From: Rhodothermia bacterium
GTDB lineage: Bacteria; Bacteroidota; Rhodothermia; Rhodothermales; JABDKH01
DNA: 17,020 bases
Reading direction: 5' to 3'
NCBI GenBank assembly: GCA_018679295.1
Contig: JAHHLP010000458.1
Span: 1-17,020, forward strand
The notes under the pieces are model-generated. The model made no database searches, was not told where the DNA came from, and saw only the letters and a list, made by a program, of their open reading frames with translations. The translations under genes and the position numbers were made by a program. Shown here in pieces: positions 1-7,924 of this stretch. Within the stretch, counting starts at the first letter, position 1; every line of letters starts with the position of its first letter.

Positions 1-317
1 AAGAATTGCCTGCCGGCGCGCACGTTCACGTCGCCCGATGGCTTCCAATCGAAGTACGCATTGTAGAGGCGGCTTTCCCAGTCGGAGGGATCGCCGCGTC
101 GAGCTACCCGAAAGGACGTTCGCAACTTGAGCTGAGGAACCTGCTTCGACCACGCGCGCAGTCGGAGCCCCTGATAGAAATCGAGCTGCCGCTCGCTGTC
201 GACCGTCTCGAAAGCGTATAGATAGGAATCCGTGGTACCCTGAAGCACTAACTGACCGTAGGCGGGACCCGCCAAAGCGAATCCCACCACGGCCGTCAAC
301 AGCCATCTCCTATCCAC
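1..317 (-). CDS. Outer-membrane beta-barrel protein, N-terminal part (cut by window edge)
   Basis: This partial gene starts at a GTG (315-317) preceded by a G-rich Shine-Dalgarno stretch (about 324-330) and runs off the left edge after 105 codons. The product begins with a signal peptide (MDRRWLLTAVVGFALAGPAYG, split here as MDRRWLLTAVV then GFALAGPAYG, with likely cleavage near AYG-Q). After it come alternating polar/hydrophobic segments rich in Tyr, Trp and Arg (for example LKLRTSFRVARR, RLYNAYFDWKP, VNVRAGRQF), which look like the first strands of a porin-type barrel. It lies 30 bp after the tetraheme cytochrome gene and is probably the last visible gene of the Rieske/cytochrome operon. 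That context makes a role as porin partner of the periplasmic cytochromes possible. No cysteine is seen in the visible part, so there is no MtrB-like CXXC near the N-terminus. The barrel assignment is fairly safe; the family and the partner role are inference. Confidence 0.72.
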   Translation of the reverse strand, partial: MDRRWLLTAVVGFALAGPAYGQLVLQGTTDSYLYAFETVDSERQLDFYQGLRLRAWSKQVPQLKLRTSFRVARRGDPSDWESRLYNAYFDWKPSGDVNVRAGRQF

Positions 318-347
318 AAAAGATCCCCCCTTTATCAATCAGCCTTC

Positions 348-968
348 CTATTTGTAGGCCGCCTTTGTCTCTTCCGGAATCGGGTGAGCAATCTTGGCGG
401 AGTACTCTTCGAAGTCGAATCCCTTGAAGGTAGGACTGTTCTCGTTGTGGCACCCTGTGCAGGTGGCCTCGCTGGGAGTCACCAGCCCGACCGACGAACC
501 TTCGATCTCACCCGCCGTGATCGACTTCATCGTGCTCTTCTTGTAGTAATTGCCGCCTGCGCCGTGACACGATTCACATCCTACGCCTTCCTCAACCGAG
601 TATTTTGCTCCAAGCAGTTCTGCCGGAGCGTCATACGCGGTAACGTGGCACTGCAGACACTCGGCTGACTCCTGCGGATTGTCGATTCCTCGCTCGGCCG
701 CAATCGCCTTGGCCTCGTCACTGGCCAGCGTCATAAAGGCTTTTGAGTGCGGACCCTCCTCCCACTTGGGGTACTGCTCGCCGGACTCCGGCTTGCGGTG
801 ACAGGTCTTGCACTTGGCCGCTCCCGTAAACTCCACATCTTCGACGACGAGTACTGCTGTGTCGTCGTACGTCGCATCCGCCGCGGGTGTGGGACCTTGC
901 ACGGCCGCAATGATTACAAAGCTCGCCGCCACTACAAGCAGGGGCGCTACCAATATCAACTTTCTCAT
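348..968 (-). CDS. Tetraheme cytochrome c, cytochrome c554-like
   Basis: This is a 206-residue periplasmic electron carrier. The first ~22 residues are a hydrophobic signal sequence or signal anchor (MRKLILVAPLLVVAASF). Four CXXCH heme-binding motifs follow: CKTCH (53-57), CLQCH (104-108), CESCH (131-135) and CTGCH (170-174). The spacing, and the pattern around the first heme (an aromatic Trp69, then H74-S-x-A-F), resemble the cytochrome c554 family. His74, His195 and others could be distal ligands. An AAGG about 8 nt before the ATG is a plausible ribosome-binding site. The gene sits 70 bp after the nonaheme cytochrome gene and 30 bp before the beta-barrel gene, so it probably shuttles electrons away from the Rieske/cytochrome b complex. 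The heme count is seen directly; the family assignment is from pattern, and the direction of electron flow is inferred. Cytochrome c554 homologues in ammonia oxidisers work with hydroxylamine oxidoreductase, but nothing here points to that pathway. Confidence 0.88.
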   Translation of the reverse strand: MRKLILVAPLLVVAASFVIIAAVQGPTPAADATYDDTAVLVVEDVEFTGAAKCKTCHRKPESGEQYPKWEEGPHSKAFMTLASDEAKAIAAERGIDNPQESAECLQCHVTAYDAPAELLGAKYSVEEGVGCESCHGAGGNYYKKSTMKSITAGEIEGSSVGLVTPSEATCTGCHNENSPTFKGFDFEEYSAKIAHPIPEETKAAYK

Positions 969-1038
969 CTTCTACCTTCGCCTTGAATGGGTCGGTTAAG
1001 TTTACCATCTAATTGAGCTTTAACAAATGCCGGACCAT

Positions 1039-2298
1039 TCAACTCGCTCTGCTGGACTCAATTTCTCTAATTTTGAAGAAAAGCGCCACCGTCAGCACGG
1101 TGATGAACAAAGTCGCAATGCCGAAGCCAAATCGACGGAATCGAAAGCCTTCAATCTCTTCATTTGCCATCGCCATCGCCGCGCGCGCGCTTTCGACTCC
1201 TTTATCGGTCAGTTCCCCCGTTTTTTCAGGCTCGAAAGAGTGTACGGCCGTTCTCGCTTGAATGAGGGACTCGTTCGCGTCCCGCAGGCTGTAGGAGATC
1301 TCAACGTCGTCCATTCCAATATTCTGGACGCGTTCCAGTAGTACCTGAGCAGAATCCTGTACGCTTTTCAGCATCACGAGCTGGGCGTGAATTGAGTCTG
1401 CCACCTCATATCCTCTATCGCCCTCGTCATGACACATCGTGCAAACGGATTCGTCGCCCACGCCTACCATGTCGTCGAAGGTCTTTGCAACGTCGTGGAT
1501 GCCGTGGCATTCCTCGCATGCGTGAAGCCCCTCTTCCGCAAACGCGACTGCCATTGGCGTGCTCTCAAAGAACTCGGCGTTGTTCACGTGGCACATGCCG
1601 CAGACGTTCTCGATGGACTGTATTCCCGGCGGCATCGCTCCGTGGTTACCGTGACAGTCATTGCAGGCCGGTGCTCCAATGTCCTGTCTTTCGAGCAACG
1701 CGGTTCCGTGCACGCTCTCGACGAAGTCGCCGTACTGGTTCGTTCTAAAACCATACTCCGCCATTAGCGCGGCATCACCGTGGCATCCGTTGCACATGTC
1801 GGGCACGTTGAACGGATGTACTGAGGAGCGGCCGTCGGATGCCGGGAGGGTGGCATGAGACGTATGACAGCTAATGCATGTCGCAACGTTCTCGTCTCCC
1901 TGCCTCAGCGCTTGCCCATGGGCGCTCGTAAAGTATTGAGATACCTGGTCCGTCGAGGCACTCGGCTGAAACTGACGCATGTAGTTGATGTCCGAGTGAC
2001 AACTACCGCAGAACGATGGTATCGCCTCCGCCGTGGGCACTCCTACGAAGTCTCCCGCATGCGCGATTTCTTCGTCGTCGGTCGTTCGATCGCCGCCATG
2101 GCAGCCGGCACACGACATTCGCGGCCTCATGTGCACGTTGTCGAAGACGAAGTTCTCGGGCAGTGCCTCAAGGTCCGTATGACAGACAACGCATTGGTCT
2201 TCCTGCAAACCCTCCGGCACGTCCTGGGCCACGGCCGGATAACCAAGGCCCGCGGTCAGCAGGAGAGTAAAGAGGTATGATTTGGGTCTACTGATCAC
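1039..2298 (-). CDS. Nonaheme cytochrome c with C-terminal membrane anchor
   Basis: This 419-residue multiheme cytochrome probably acts as electron acceptor of the adjacent Rieske/cytochrome b complex. It has a signal peptide (about 1-24, ending PAVAQ) and nine CXXCH motifs: at 36, 63, 97, 141, 169, 212, 233, 261 and 286 (first Cys). Between them are S-x-H-G-x-A-L motifs (around 125-131 and 195-201) that could supply distal His ligands, as in cytochrome c3/c7-type multiheme proteins. The last heme is followed by about 85 heme-free, probably helical residues (about 300-385) and one transmembrane helix (about 391-408, FGFGIATLFITVLTVALFF) with a charged cytoplasmic tail. The start is a GTG; no strong Shine-Dalgarno is visible. 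It begins 17 bp after the cytochrome b stop codon, so co-transcription is likely. No cytochrome c1 or f gene is in the window, and this protein is the obvious candidate to replace it. It may also be a quinol-independent periplasmic wire; the exact family is not recognised. Confidence 0.88.
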   Translation of the reverse strand: MISRPKSYLFTLLLTAGLGYPAVAQDVPEGLQEDQCVVCHTDLEALPENFVFDNVHMRPRMSCAGCHGGDRTTDDEEIAHAGDFVGVPTAEAIPSFCGSCHSDINYMRQFQPSASTDQVSQYFTSAHGQALRQGDENVATCISCHTSHATLPASDGRSSVHPFNVPDMCNGCHGDAALMAEYGFRTNQYGDFVESVHGTALLERQDIGAPACNDCHGNHGAMPPGIQSIENVCGMCHVNNAEFFESTPMAVAFAEEGLHACEECHGIHDVAKTFDDMVGVGDESVCTMCHDEGDRGYEVADSIHAQLVMLKSVQDSAQVLLERVQNIGMDDVEISYSLRDANESLIQARTAVHSFEPEKTGELTDKGVESARAAMAMANEEIEGFRFRRFGFGIATLFITVLTVALFFKIREIESSRAS

Positions 2299-2315
2299 TT
2301 GCGCAGAATACCTGT

Positions 2316-3398
2316 CTATACGAGATACCCAACTATGGTCATCACGATAATGAACGCCAGAGCCAGGAAGCCGATCAGCGCCATCGGCTTGAGGCGGTCG
2401 CTGTCCTTCTCACGAATCTCCCAGAACGGAACCAGTAGCCATGCGAGTCCCGCTACGCTGAAAGCGAGAACGCCCAGCACCTCACCCTCGATACCGAGGA
2501 CATGCGGCGGAATGAACTTCAACGTCTGAAACATGAACATGAAGTACCATTCGGGCCGGATGCCGGATGGCGCAGGCGCCAAAGGATCCGCCTCGACTCC
2601 GAGTTCCCACGGAAAGAATACCGAGAGAAACAACAGCACGTTGAGAACGATCAACCAAGCGAATATGTCTCTCAGAAGAAAATTGGGGAAGAAGGGGATC
2701 ATCTTCTTTCGCTCAGGGGGTAGCCCCGCCACGGATTCCGGTTCATGCATGCCCTGCCGCTGCACAAAGAGGAGGTGAAGGCCAAGAAAGACCGTGAAGA
2801 TGGCAGGTATCAGTGCGATGTGGAATGCATAGAAGCGTGTCAGCGTGGCACCCGTTACATCCTCACCTCCTCTAAGAACAAGCTTGATGGCGTCGCCAAC
2901 CACCGGCAGCACACCCGCGATATCGGTGCCCACCTTCGTCGCAAAGAAGGCGAGTTCATTCCATGGAAGCAGGTAGCCGCTGAAACCGAATGCCATAGCA
3001 AGCACAAGCAACACAAAGCCCGTAACCCAGGTTAGCTCTCTCGGCTTCCGGTACGCACGGGTAAAGAACGTGCTGAACATGTGCACGAAGATGAACAGGA
3101 CGAAGAGATTGGCACCCCAGCTGTGAATCGACCGAAAGAGCCAACCAAACGGCACCTTGTTCATGATGAATCGAATGCTGTCGTAGGCGCTGGCCTCTCC
3201 GGGCTGGTAATACAAAAGGAGCAGAATGCCGGTGAAGAGCTGAATCAGGAAGAGGAATAGGGAAACACCACCCATGTAGTACCAGATGGTGTGGCGATGA
3301 ATCGGCACCTCCTTCTTCTTCATGAAGTCGATGAGCGGGCTCAGGTTGAAGCGCTCATCGAGCCATGCGAACAGTCGTTGGCTGCGGGGTAACTCCAC
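2316..3398 (-). CDS. Cytochrome b of a Rieske/cytb complex (fused b6 + subunit IV type)
   Basis: This is the 360-residue diheme membrane subunit that oxidises quinol at the Qo site and passes electrons across the membrane through two b hemes. The heme ligands are His92, His106, His193 and His208. The second pair is separated by 14 residues, the spacing of cytochrome b6 rather than of mitochondrial-type cytochrome b (13). The Qo motif PEWY is at 282-285. About seven hydrophobic helices are visible: four in the b6-like half and three in the subunit IV-like half (about 246-264, 308-328, 338-358). This equals a b6-subunit IV fusion without the eighth helix of bc1. At the place where b6 proteins carry the cysteine that binds heme ci (YCLGG), this protein reads YYMGG (40-44), so that covalent heme is not expected. 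The start is a GTG with a strong GGAGG 8 nt upstream, 3 bp after the Rieske stop, so translation is probably coupled. Confidence 0.95.
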   Translation of the reverse strand: MELPRSQRLFAWLDERFNLSPLIDFMKKKEVPIHRHTIWYYMGGVSLFLFLIQLFTGILLLLYYQPGEASAYDSIRFIMNKVPFGWLFRSIHSWGANLFVLFIFVHMFSTFFTRAYRKPRELTWVTGFVLLVLAMAFGFSGYLLPWNELAFFATKVGTDIAGVLPVVGDAIKLVLRGGEDVTGATLTRFYAFHIALIPAIFTVFLGLHLLFVQRQGMHEPESVAGLPPERKKMIPFFPNFLLRDIFAWLIVLNVLLFLSVFFPWELGVEADPLAPAPSGIRPEWYFMFMFQTLKFIPPHVLGIEGEVLGVLAFSVAGLAWLLVPFWEIREKDSDRLKPMALIGFLALAFIIVMTIVGYLV

Positions 3399-3401
3399 GC
3401 G

Positions 3402-3836
3402 CTAAGCCTCCAGCCGCGAAACGACGATTTCACCCTCGATCTCCGTCGCAACGAACTGCTCAAGCGGGCGTGGCGGCGGACCCGATACATTTCGACCCAT
3501 GAGATCGTAGATGCCGTTGTGGCAGGCGCACCAAATGTCCTTCTTGTCGGTCCTGTACTGAACCGTACAGTCGAGGTGCGTGCAGGTGGCCGCGAAGGCT
3601 CTGAAATCTCCGCTGTCGAGACGCACGAGAAGTACCGGCGTGCGACCGAACTTTACGATCCGGCTCGAGCCGGCCGCGAAGTCGGCCACGGGACCGACTT
3701 TGAGCGCACTGACGTTGGCTTCTGGCAGCGCGGGTGGCTTCAGAAAGGAAACGACCGGGTACAATACGGAGGCGAGCCAGCCGACGATGCCCCCACCGAT
3801 CAGGATGTTCAGAAACTTGCGTCTTGATTCTGCCAT
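3402..3836 (-). CDS. Rieske 2Fe-2S protein of the cytochrome b complex
   Basis: This is the quinol-oxidising iron-sulfur subunit that takes the first electron at the Qo site. From the ATG at 3836 it is 144 residues: MAESRRKFL, a twin-arginine (RRKFL) signal anchor with one hydrophobic helix (about 11-32), then the soluble Rieske fold. The cluster ligands are in CTHLDC (85-90; Cys85, His87) and CACHNG (103-108; Cys103-His106), and the two extra cysteines, Cys90 and Cys105, can form the usual disulfide. The position that is Ser in high-potential bc1/b6f proteins (CPCHGS) is Gly108. This is known to go with lower midpoint potentials and suits menaquinol. An upstream in-frame GTG (3887) would add 17 residues before the Tat motif; I prefer the ATG because it places RR directly after the start and has a GGA 8 nt upstream. 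It is the first gene of the operon; the promoter should lie in about 3,840-3,990. Confidence 0.93.
   Translation of the reverse strand: MAESRRKFLNILIGGGIVGWLASVLYPVVSFLKPPALPEANVSALKVGPVADFAAGSSRIVKFGRTPVLLVRLDSGDFRAFAATCTHLDCTVQYRTDKKDIWCACHNGIYDLMGRNVSGPPPRPLEQFVATEIEGEIVVSRLEA
3407..3411 (-). promoter_or_regulatory. Ribosome-binding site fixing the cytochrome b GTG start
   Basis: On the minus strand GGAGG lies 8 nt before GTG (3396-3398). It sits inside the last codons of the Rieske gene, so ribosomes ending Rieske can reload directly. It supports the GTG over any downstream start. Confidence 0.7.
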
Positions 3837-3990
3837 ACTGGATCCGTTATCCAAGGCTCTGTGCGAATCCGGATTATTTGGGTACACGTCCGCTGATAAT
3901 GAGTACGCAAAACAATCTAACCCATTTCCGAAAGCTCAAAGATCGCAAGCCGGGCTTTCACCGACACGAAATGTAAGGACCATCCCGAAC

Positions 3991-4239
3991 CTAGCGCCTA
4001 ATTCCTTTAACCCAGCGGACAAGGGCTCTGATCACAGCTACGGCGAATCCGACCGTCGCCGAAGCGACTATTGTATAAGGAAGAAAGTAGGTGTAAAGCG
4101 ACTGGTAGGCGGGCCAGAACATGGCTTGCCGGCTTTGATATGCGAGCGCTGCAGCAACTACCGGCAACACAACGATAGCAATTGCCGTCACGGAGACAAA
4201 AACGATCAACTCGCGGACCAAGCGGTTCGATGTTTTCAT
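3991..4239 (-). CDS. Small two-helix membrane protein, unknown function
   Basis: This 82-residue protein has a basic N-terminus (MKTSNRLVREL), a first hydrophobic helix (about 11-33), a short aromatic loop (YQSRQAMFWPAYQSLYTYF), a second helix (about 53-73) and a basic tail (RALVRWVKGIRR). The positive charges at both ends suggest both termini are cytoplasmic. Its ATG overlaps the TGA of the upstream hydrolase gene in an ATGA arrangement, which supports translational coupling and makes this a real gene despite its size. I do not recognise the family. It could be a partner of the hydrolase, or an unrelated small membrane protein that happens to be in the same operon. Confidence 0.7.
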   Translation of the reverse strand: MKTSNRLVRELIVFVSVTAIAIVVLPVVAAALAYQSRQAMFWPAYQSLYTYFLPYTIVASATVGFAVAVIRALVRWVKGIRR

Positions 4240-5345
4240 GGGTCCGATCCTGTTACTGGGTCACGGGCAGGTGCCGGCATGCCCTCATCAATGCGTCGGT
4301 TCGGACGACTGAGGCTGTCGATGTTCGCTTCTTCACCTCGCATCCGCCTTGCAAGCAAGGCCAGCAGCTCAGACCTGTCCTCGAACTCCGGTTGCCGGAC
4401 GTCGAAACCCTGAACGTATCCATCAGCGCCGAGCCACAGGTGAAAGGTAAAGATCGATTCACCATCCCTGCCCATATAGAAGTCGGTCCTGCCAACGTGC
4501 AGGTCCTCGTAGACGAGCCCTGTCGAATCGGACTGGACCGTGAACAAGCCTCTGGAAAACCAGTGCAGCACGGAAAGCGGGTCTCCGTCACGGGCCGGTG
4601 GGAGCAGGTGTGCGTTCTTTGGGATGCGAATGAATGCTATGTGCCGGTCGGCATCGAGGTGAGAGTACAGCCCGGCAAAGACGGTGTCTTCTGATGCAGC
4701 CAACCCGGCCCACAACACATTGTTGAAAAGAGACGGCAGAACCTCGAGGCGTCCGTACGCGACGCGCTGCCGATCCAGTTCCGACTCGAAGATGTCTGCG
4801 ACATACAACTTGTTAGCTACGGTGAACATCAGGTAGGCAGAACTTAGCGCTAGCCCCCATCCATTGACGCGCCTTCGGCCCTTTGAATCGCGCCGGAAGA
4901 AAAGCGCGACGACAATGCCGAGGGTGAGCGGCAGTGTATAGATCGGGTCAATGATCGAAATCGTATTGAAAGCTACGGGCTTGTTACTGAACGGCAGAAG
5001 CAACTGCGTGCCGTACGCTGTAAAGGCGTCGAGGAGAGGATGGGTAAAGAGAGCCAGAAAAGAGAGCCAGGCCCAGCCTTTCCATGCGATACCGTCTTTT
5101 CGGTGAAGCCGGGAGAGCAGAAGGCCGAACAGTGGAGCGACAATCACGCTGAACAACAGCGCGTGCGTCGGGCCTCGGTGAAACAGCAGCTCCTGCGCCG
5201 GATCGAGGAATGGATACGCCAATATGTCTAGATCTGGAAGCGTACCGAAGAACGCTCCCCAGGCGGCGGCCTTCCCGCCGGCTTTTCGACCGAGCACCGC
5301 CTCGCCGACAGCGGCCCCGAGGGCAGCCTGGGTTATCGAGTCCAT
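4236..5345 (-). CDS. YdjM-like membrane-bound metal-dependent hydrolase
   Basis: This 369-residue protein belongs by motif to the YdjM/DUF457 group of predicted membrane metal-dependent hydrolases. The N-terminal signature is clear: MDSITQAALGAAVGE, then R20, GTLPDLDIL (34-42, Asp38 and Asp40) and HRGPTH (56-61, His56 and His61). A further FTHPLLDAF motif near residues 100-108 follows. These acidic and His residues are the likely metal ligands. Hydrophobic helices lie around 62-80, 90-107, 130-148 and 160-178. The remaining ~190 residues are soluble and contain no recognised motif; related long members of this group have a similar tail. The substrate is unknown for the whole family. It precedes and overlaps the small two-helix protein gene and follows the ATPase gene after a 120-bp gap (5346-5465) in which I see no gene or clear signal. 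In E. coli ydjM is LexA-controlled; no such control can be shown here. Confidence 0.85.
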   Translation of the reverse strand: MDSITQAALGAAVGEAVLGRKAGGKAAAWGAFFGTLPDLDILAYPFLDPAQELLFHRGPTHALLFSVIVAPLFGLLLSRLHRKDGIAWKGWAWLSFLALFTHPLLDAFTAYGTQLLLPFSNKPVAFNTISIIDPIYTLPLTLGIVVALFFRRDSKGRRRVNGWGLALSSAYLMFTVANKLYVADIFESELDRQRVAYGRLEVLPSLFNNVLWAGLAASEDTVFAGLYSHLDADRHIAFIRIPKNAHLLPPARDGDPLSVLHWFSRGLFTVQSDSTGLVYEDLHVGRTDFYMGRDGESIFTFHLWLGADGYVQGFDVRQPEFEDRSELLALLARRMRGEEANIDSLSRPNRRIDEGMPAPARDPVTGSDP

Positions 5346-5465
5346 GTTCGTTCAGCGCGCCTCGATGATCGGTACACGTCGTTAATTCGCTCGGCAACCA
5401 TGCGTGCAAATCGGGCCGATGGCGCCGAGGGGATCCGGTAACTTCCAGACAACGGCCGAAACGGT

Positions 5466-7859
5466 CTACTGTCCCCAGAGCAGTGCCACCAGCTTCACGT
5501 CGACATCCGTGCGGCGTGGCTTGAGGACCTTCGTTTCCAGCTCGGCGAAGTCGGGGTCTAGGGACTCCTCAAGTTCCGCGATATCCTGCTCGAGTTCCCG
5601 CCCGAGTTCCGCAAGTTCCTCGGTGCGCATCTCGAGGTCTTCCTCGGCGCGCTCCACGTCCTGCTTCTCCTTTGAAGATCTTGACATGCCCCTCATGGTG
5701 GTCGAGGCACGACCGACGCTCGAGCGGCTGATCGTCTTGCGGCCAAGTAATGCAGACAGAACGGTCGTTCCGATATTCACATACGTGTTCATTTTCGCCG
5801 ATTCGGCCTGCTCTTCCTCTCGTTCGACCTTCTGCTCGGCTTTCCGTACCCGCTCCGCCGCGCGTTTGAGCTTGTTGGCGTACTTCTCGCGCAAGGCCTC
5901 CACCTGCCGATCGCGCTCCTGCCGGCCGGCATCCCGCAGCCGAATACGGAAGTCCCGTTCTGATTCACCGGGCTCCGACGAGAGGCCCAGCAAGGAATGC
6001 TCGAAGAGCTCCAGCCGCTCCTGCCGGTACAGGAAGTCGTCAAACTCCTTCTCCCAGTCGTCGAAGTTGTCCGCCTTGAGAGCGGCCGAGGGCACATCGT
6101 GGAACTCGGCATCATCCGGCGGCTCTCTGCGAAGCCGATCGATATCGATGTCCACACGTTCCGCGTTCGCCCAGTCCACCGCTGTCACCGCCCCGTCATC
6201 GATCGACGCGATGAAGGCTACATCGCGCGTCTCAGAAACCGTCTTCTTCCGATCCTGAAAGTGAACAGACGCAGCGCCGATGACGAGCGGTATGTACGAC
6301 CCACCATCAGGGCCTGGCGGAAGGTAGAATTCCTGAATCTCGGGGGGAATTACCGGTCGCTGCCGTCCGGCAGTCGACGCCTTCTTCGCGCTACGTTCGA
6401 CGGCCGCGGCCATGGGAGTGCCCCCAGCCGGAGCCACATCCCGTTTGCCTTCCATCAGTGTCTTGATCTGGCTGCGCGTGAGCGGCCCTCGCAAATACGA
6501 CATCGCCCATCGGGTGTGGAAGATAACAGGCTCCCGCTCGTGCACATTGTGCAGCAGGAAGACCCGCTTTCCGAGCCCGGCAAGCACACGCTCCATGGCG
6601 CCCTTGTCGAACTCACCGCCGCCGGATGCGCCTTCGAGGCCCTCGAGCACGCGCATCTTGTCGCGCTCGGTCTGCAGCCTTCCGATGAACCACGTTCCCG
6701 TATTCGACAAACCCTTGTAGTCAAGATCAACGGGGTTCTGCGTCGCCAGCACAACACCCAGCCCAAACGCCCTCGCCTGCTTCAGCAATGTGAGGAGCGG
6801 CTGCTTCGAGGGAGGGTTGGCAACCGGCGGCATGTAGCCGAAGATTTCATCGATATATAAGAGCGCCCGCAGACTCGTCGTGCCGGGCTTGGAGCGGATC
6901 CACGACAGCGTCTCGGTCAGCAGCAGCGAGACGAAGAACATGCGCTCCGCCTCGGAAAGGTGGGCAATCGAAAAGATCGCGACGCGCGGTTTGCCGGAGG
7001 GGTCGTATAACATCGAGTCGATGTCGAGCGGCGTGCCCGTCATCCACGACTCGAAGCCGGGCGAAGCGAGCAGGTTATTAAGAGACATCGCAAGCTCGAA
7101 GCGGTCCTTCGGCGGAAAGAAGGAATCAATATCCATCACACCGATGCGATCGAACGGCGGCGTCTGGATCATCTGAATCAGCGAACCCAGGTCGAGAGTG
7201 TCTCCGCGCTTCCAGGCCTCCTCCAGCAGGTTCGACAGGAGGATATGCTCACGACTCTTGATCGGATCGGCGTCGATCCCCAGCAACCCCAGCAAGCCCG
7301 TGACCGTCGACGCAATGCGCTCACCAAACAGGTCGCGATCGTCGATCGTCTCCTGGGACGGGGGAGCGAACGACGATAGAATCGAGACCGGAATGCCGGC
7401 CTCGCTGCCCGGAGTGTAGATCTAAATGTCCGCGGAATCAATAATAATATTTATGCGATCAGGACCCTCTCCCCAGCTCGCCAGACCGTTCTTCCACAGG
7501 TCGGCTTGCCTCTGAGCAAACTCGTCCGGGGTCACGCCCTTCTTGCGCGCATCGTCAACGTTGATCCAGGGGCGAAACTCCTCAGCCGACAGTTCCGGAA
7601 AGGTGAGCATGAGATTCGGGATGTCGCCCTTGGGGTCGATGACGATTGCCGGGATGCCGTCTATGATCGCCTCCTCGAGCAGCGAAACACAGAGCCCCGT
7701 CTTTCCCGATCCGGTCATGCCAACGCAAACTGCGTGGGTCGTTAGGTCCTTGGAGTCGTAGAGAACCAGTTCGTCGCCCATCTCACCGGCTTCGAGGTCG
7801 TATTCTCTCCCGAGATAGAACTCACCCAGCTTTTCGTACGTGTCGGTCTTAATGTCCAT
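5466..7859 (-). pseudogene. DUF87/HerA-like ATP-binding protein, interrupted by an in-frame amber codon
   Basis: Read through one stop, this is a 797-codon gene for a HerA/FtsK-like ATPase with a long C-terminal coiled coil. The first part (residues 1-145, 7422-7859) has Walker A GMTGSGKT (47-54) and VIDPKGDI (73-80). A TAG stop follows at 7422-7424, and the same frame resumes at once with IYTPGSEAGIPVSIL, which is conserved family sequence. After the stop come Walker B LLYIDEIF (about 333-340), the ATQNPVDLDYKGLSNTGTWF segment (about 372), and two coiled-coil stretches (about 630-690 and 728-783) around a GRK/Ser-rich hinge. No frameshift is seen. The longest ORF after the stop could start at a TTG (7295), but it would lack Walker A, so neither half should be a working ATPase. 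Possible explanations are a recent nonsense mutation, a consensus error, or readthrough. Other genes here end in TAG, so TAG is not generally recoded. Confidence 0.85.
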
Positions 7860-7924
7860 GTAGGGCTCGGTCCTGTTTTGTCGTTTCCGGAAGATATATA
7901 AGAGGCCACAAAATGGGGGCGGGA

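Noticed and set aside
1..3836. Alternative complex III or a classical bc1 complex
   Set aside because: No ActB-like molybdopterin/iron-sulfur or NrfD-like subunits are present, and no cytochrome c1; the cytochrome b is of the b6/subunit IV plan.
3580..4413. 277-residue plus-strand frame spanning Rieske, intergenic sequence and the small membrane protein
   Set aside because: It crosses several well-supported minus-strand genes and shows no domain or signal peptide.
5466..7859. General recoding of TAG as a sense codon
   Set aside because: The cytochrome b and Rieske genes both end in TAG at natural positions, so the code is standard here.
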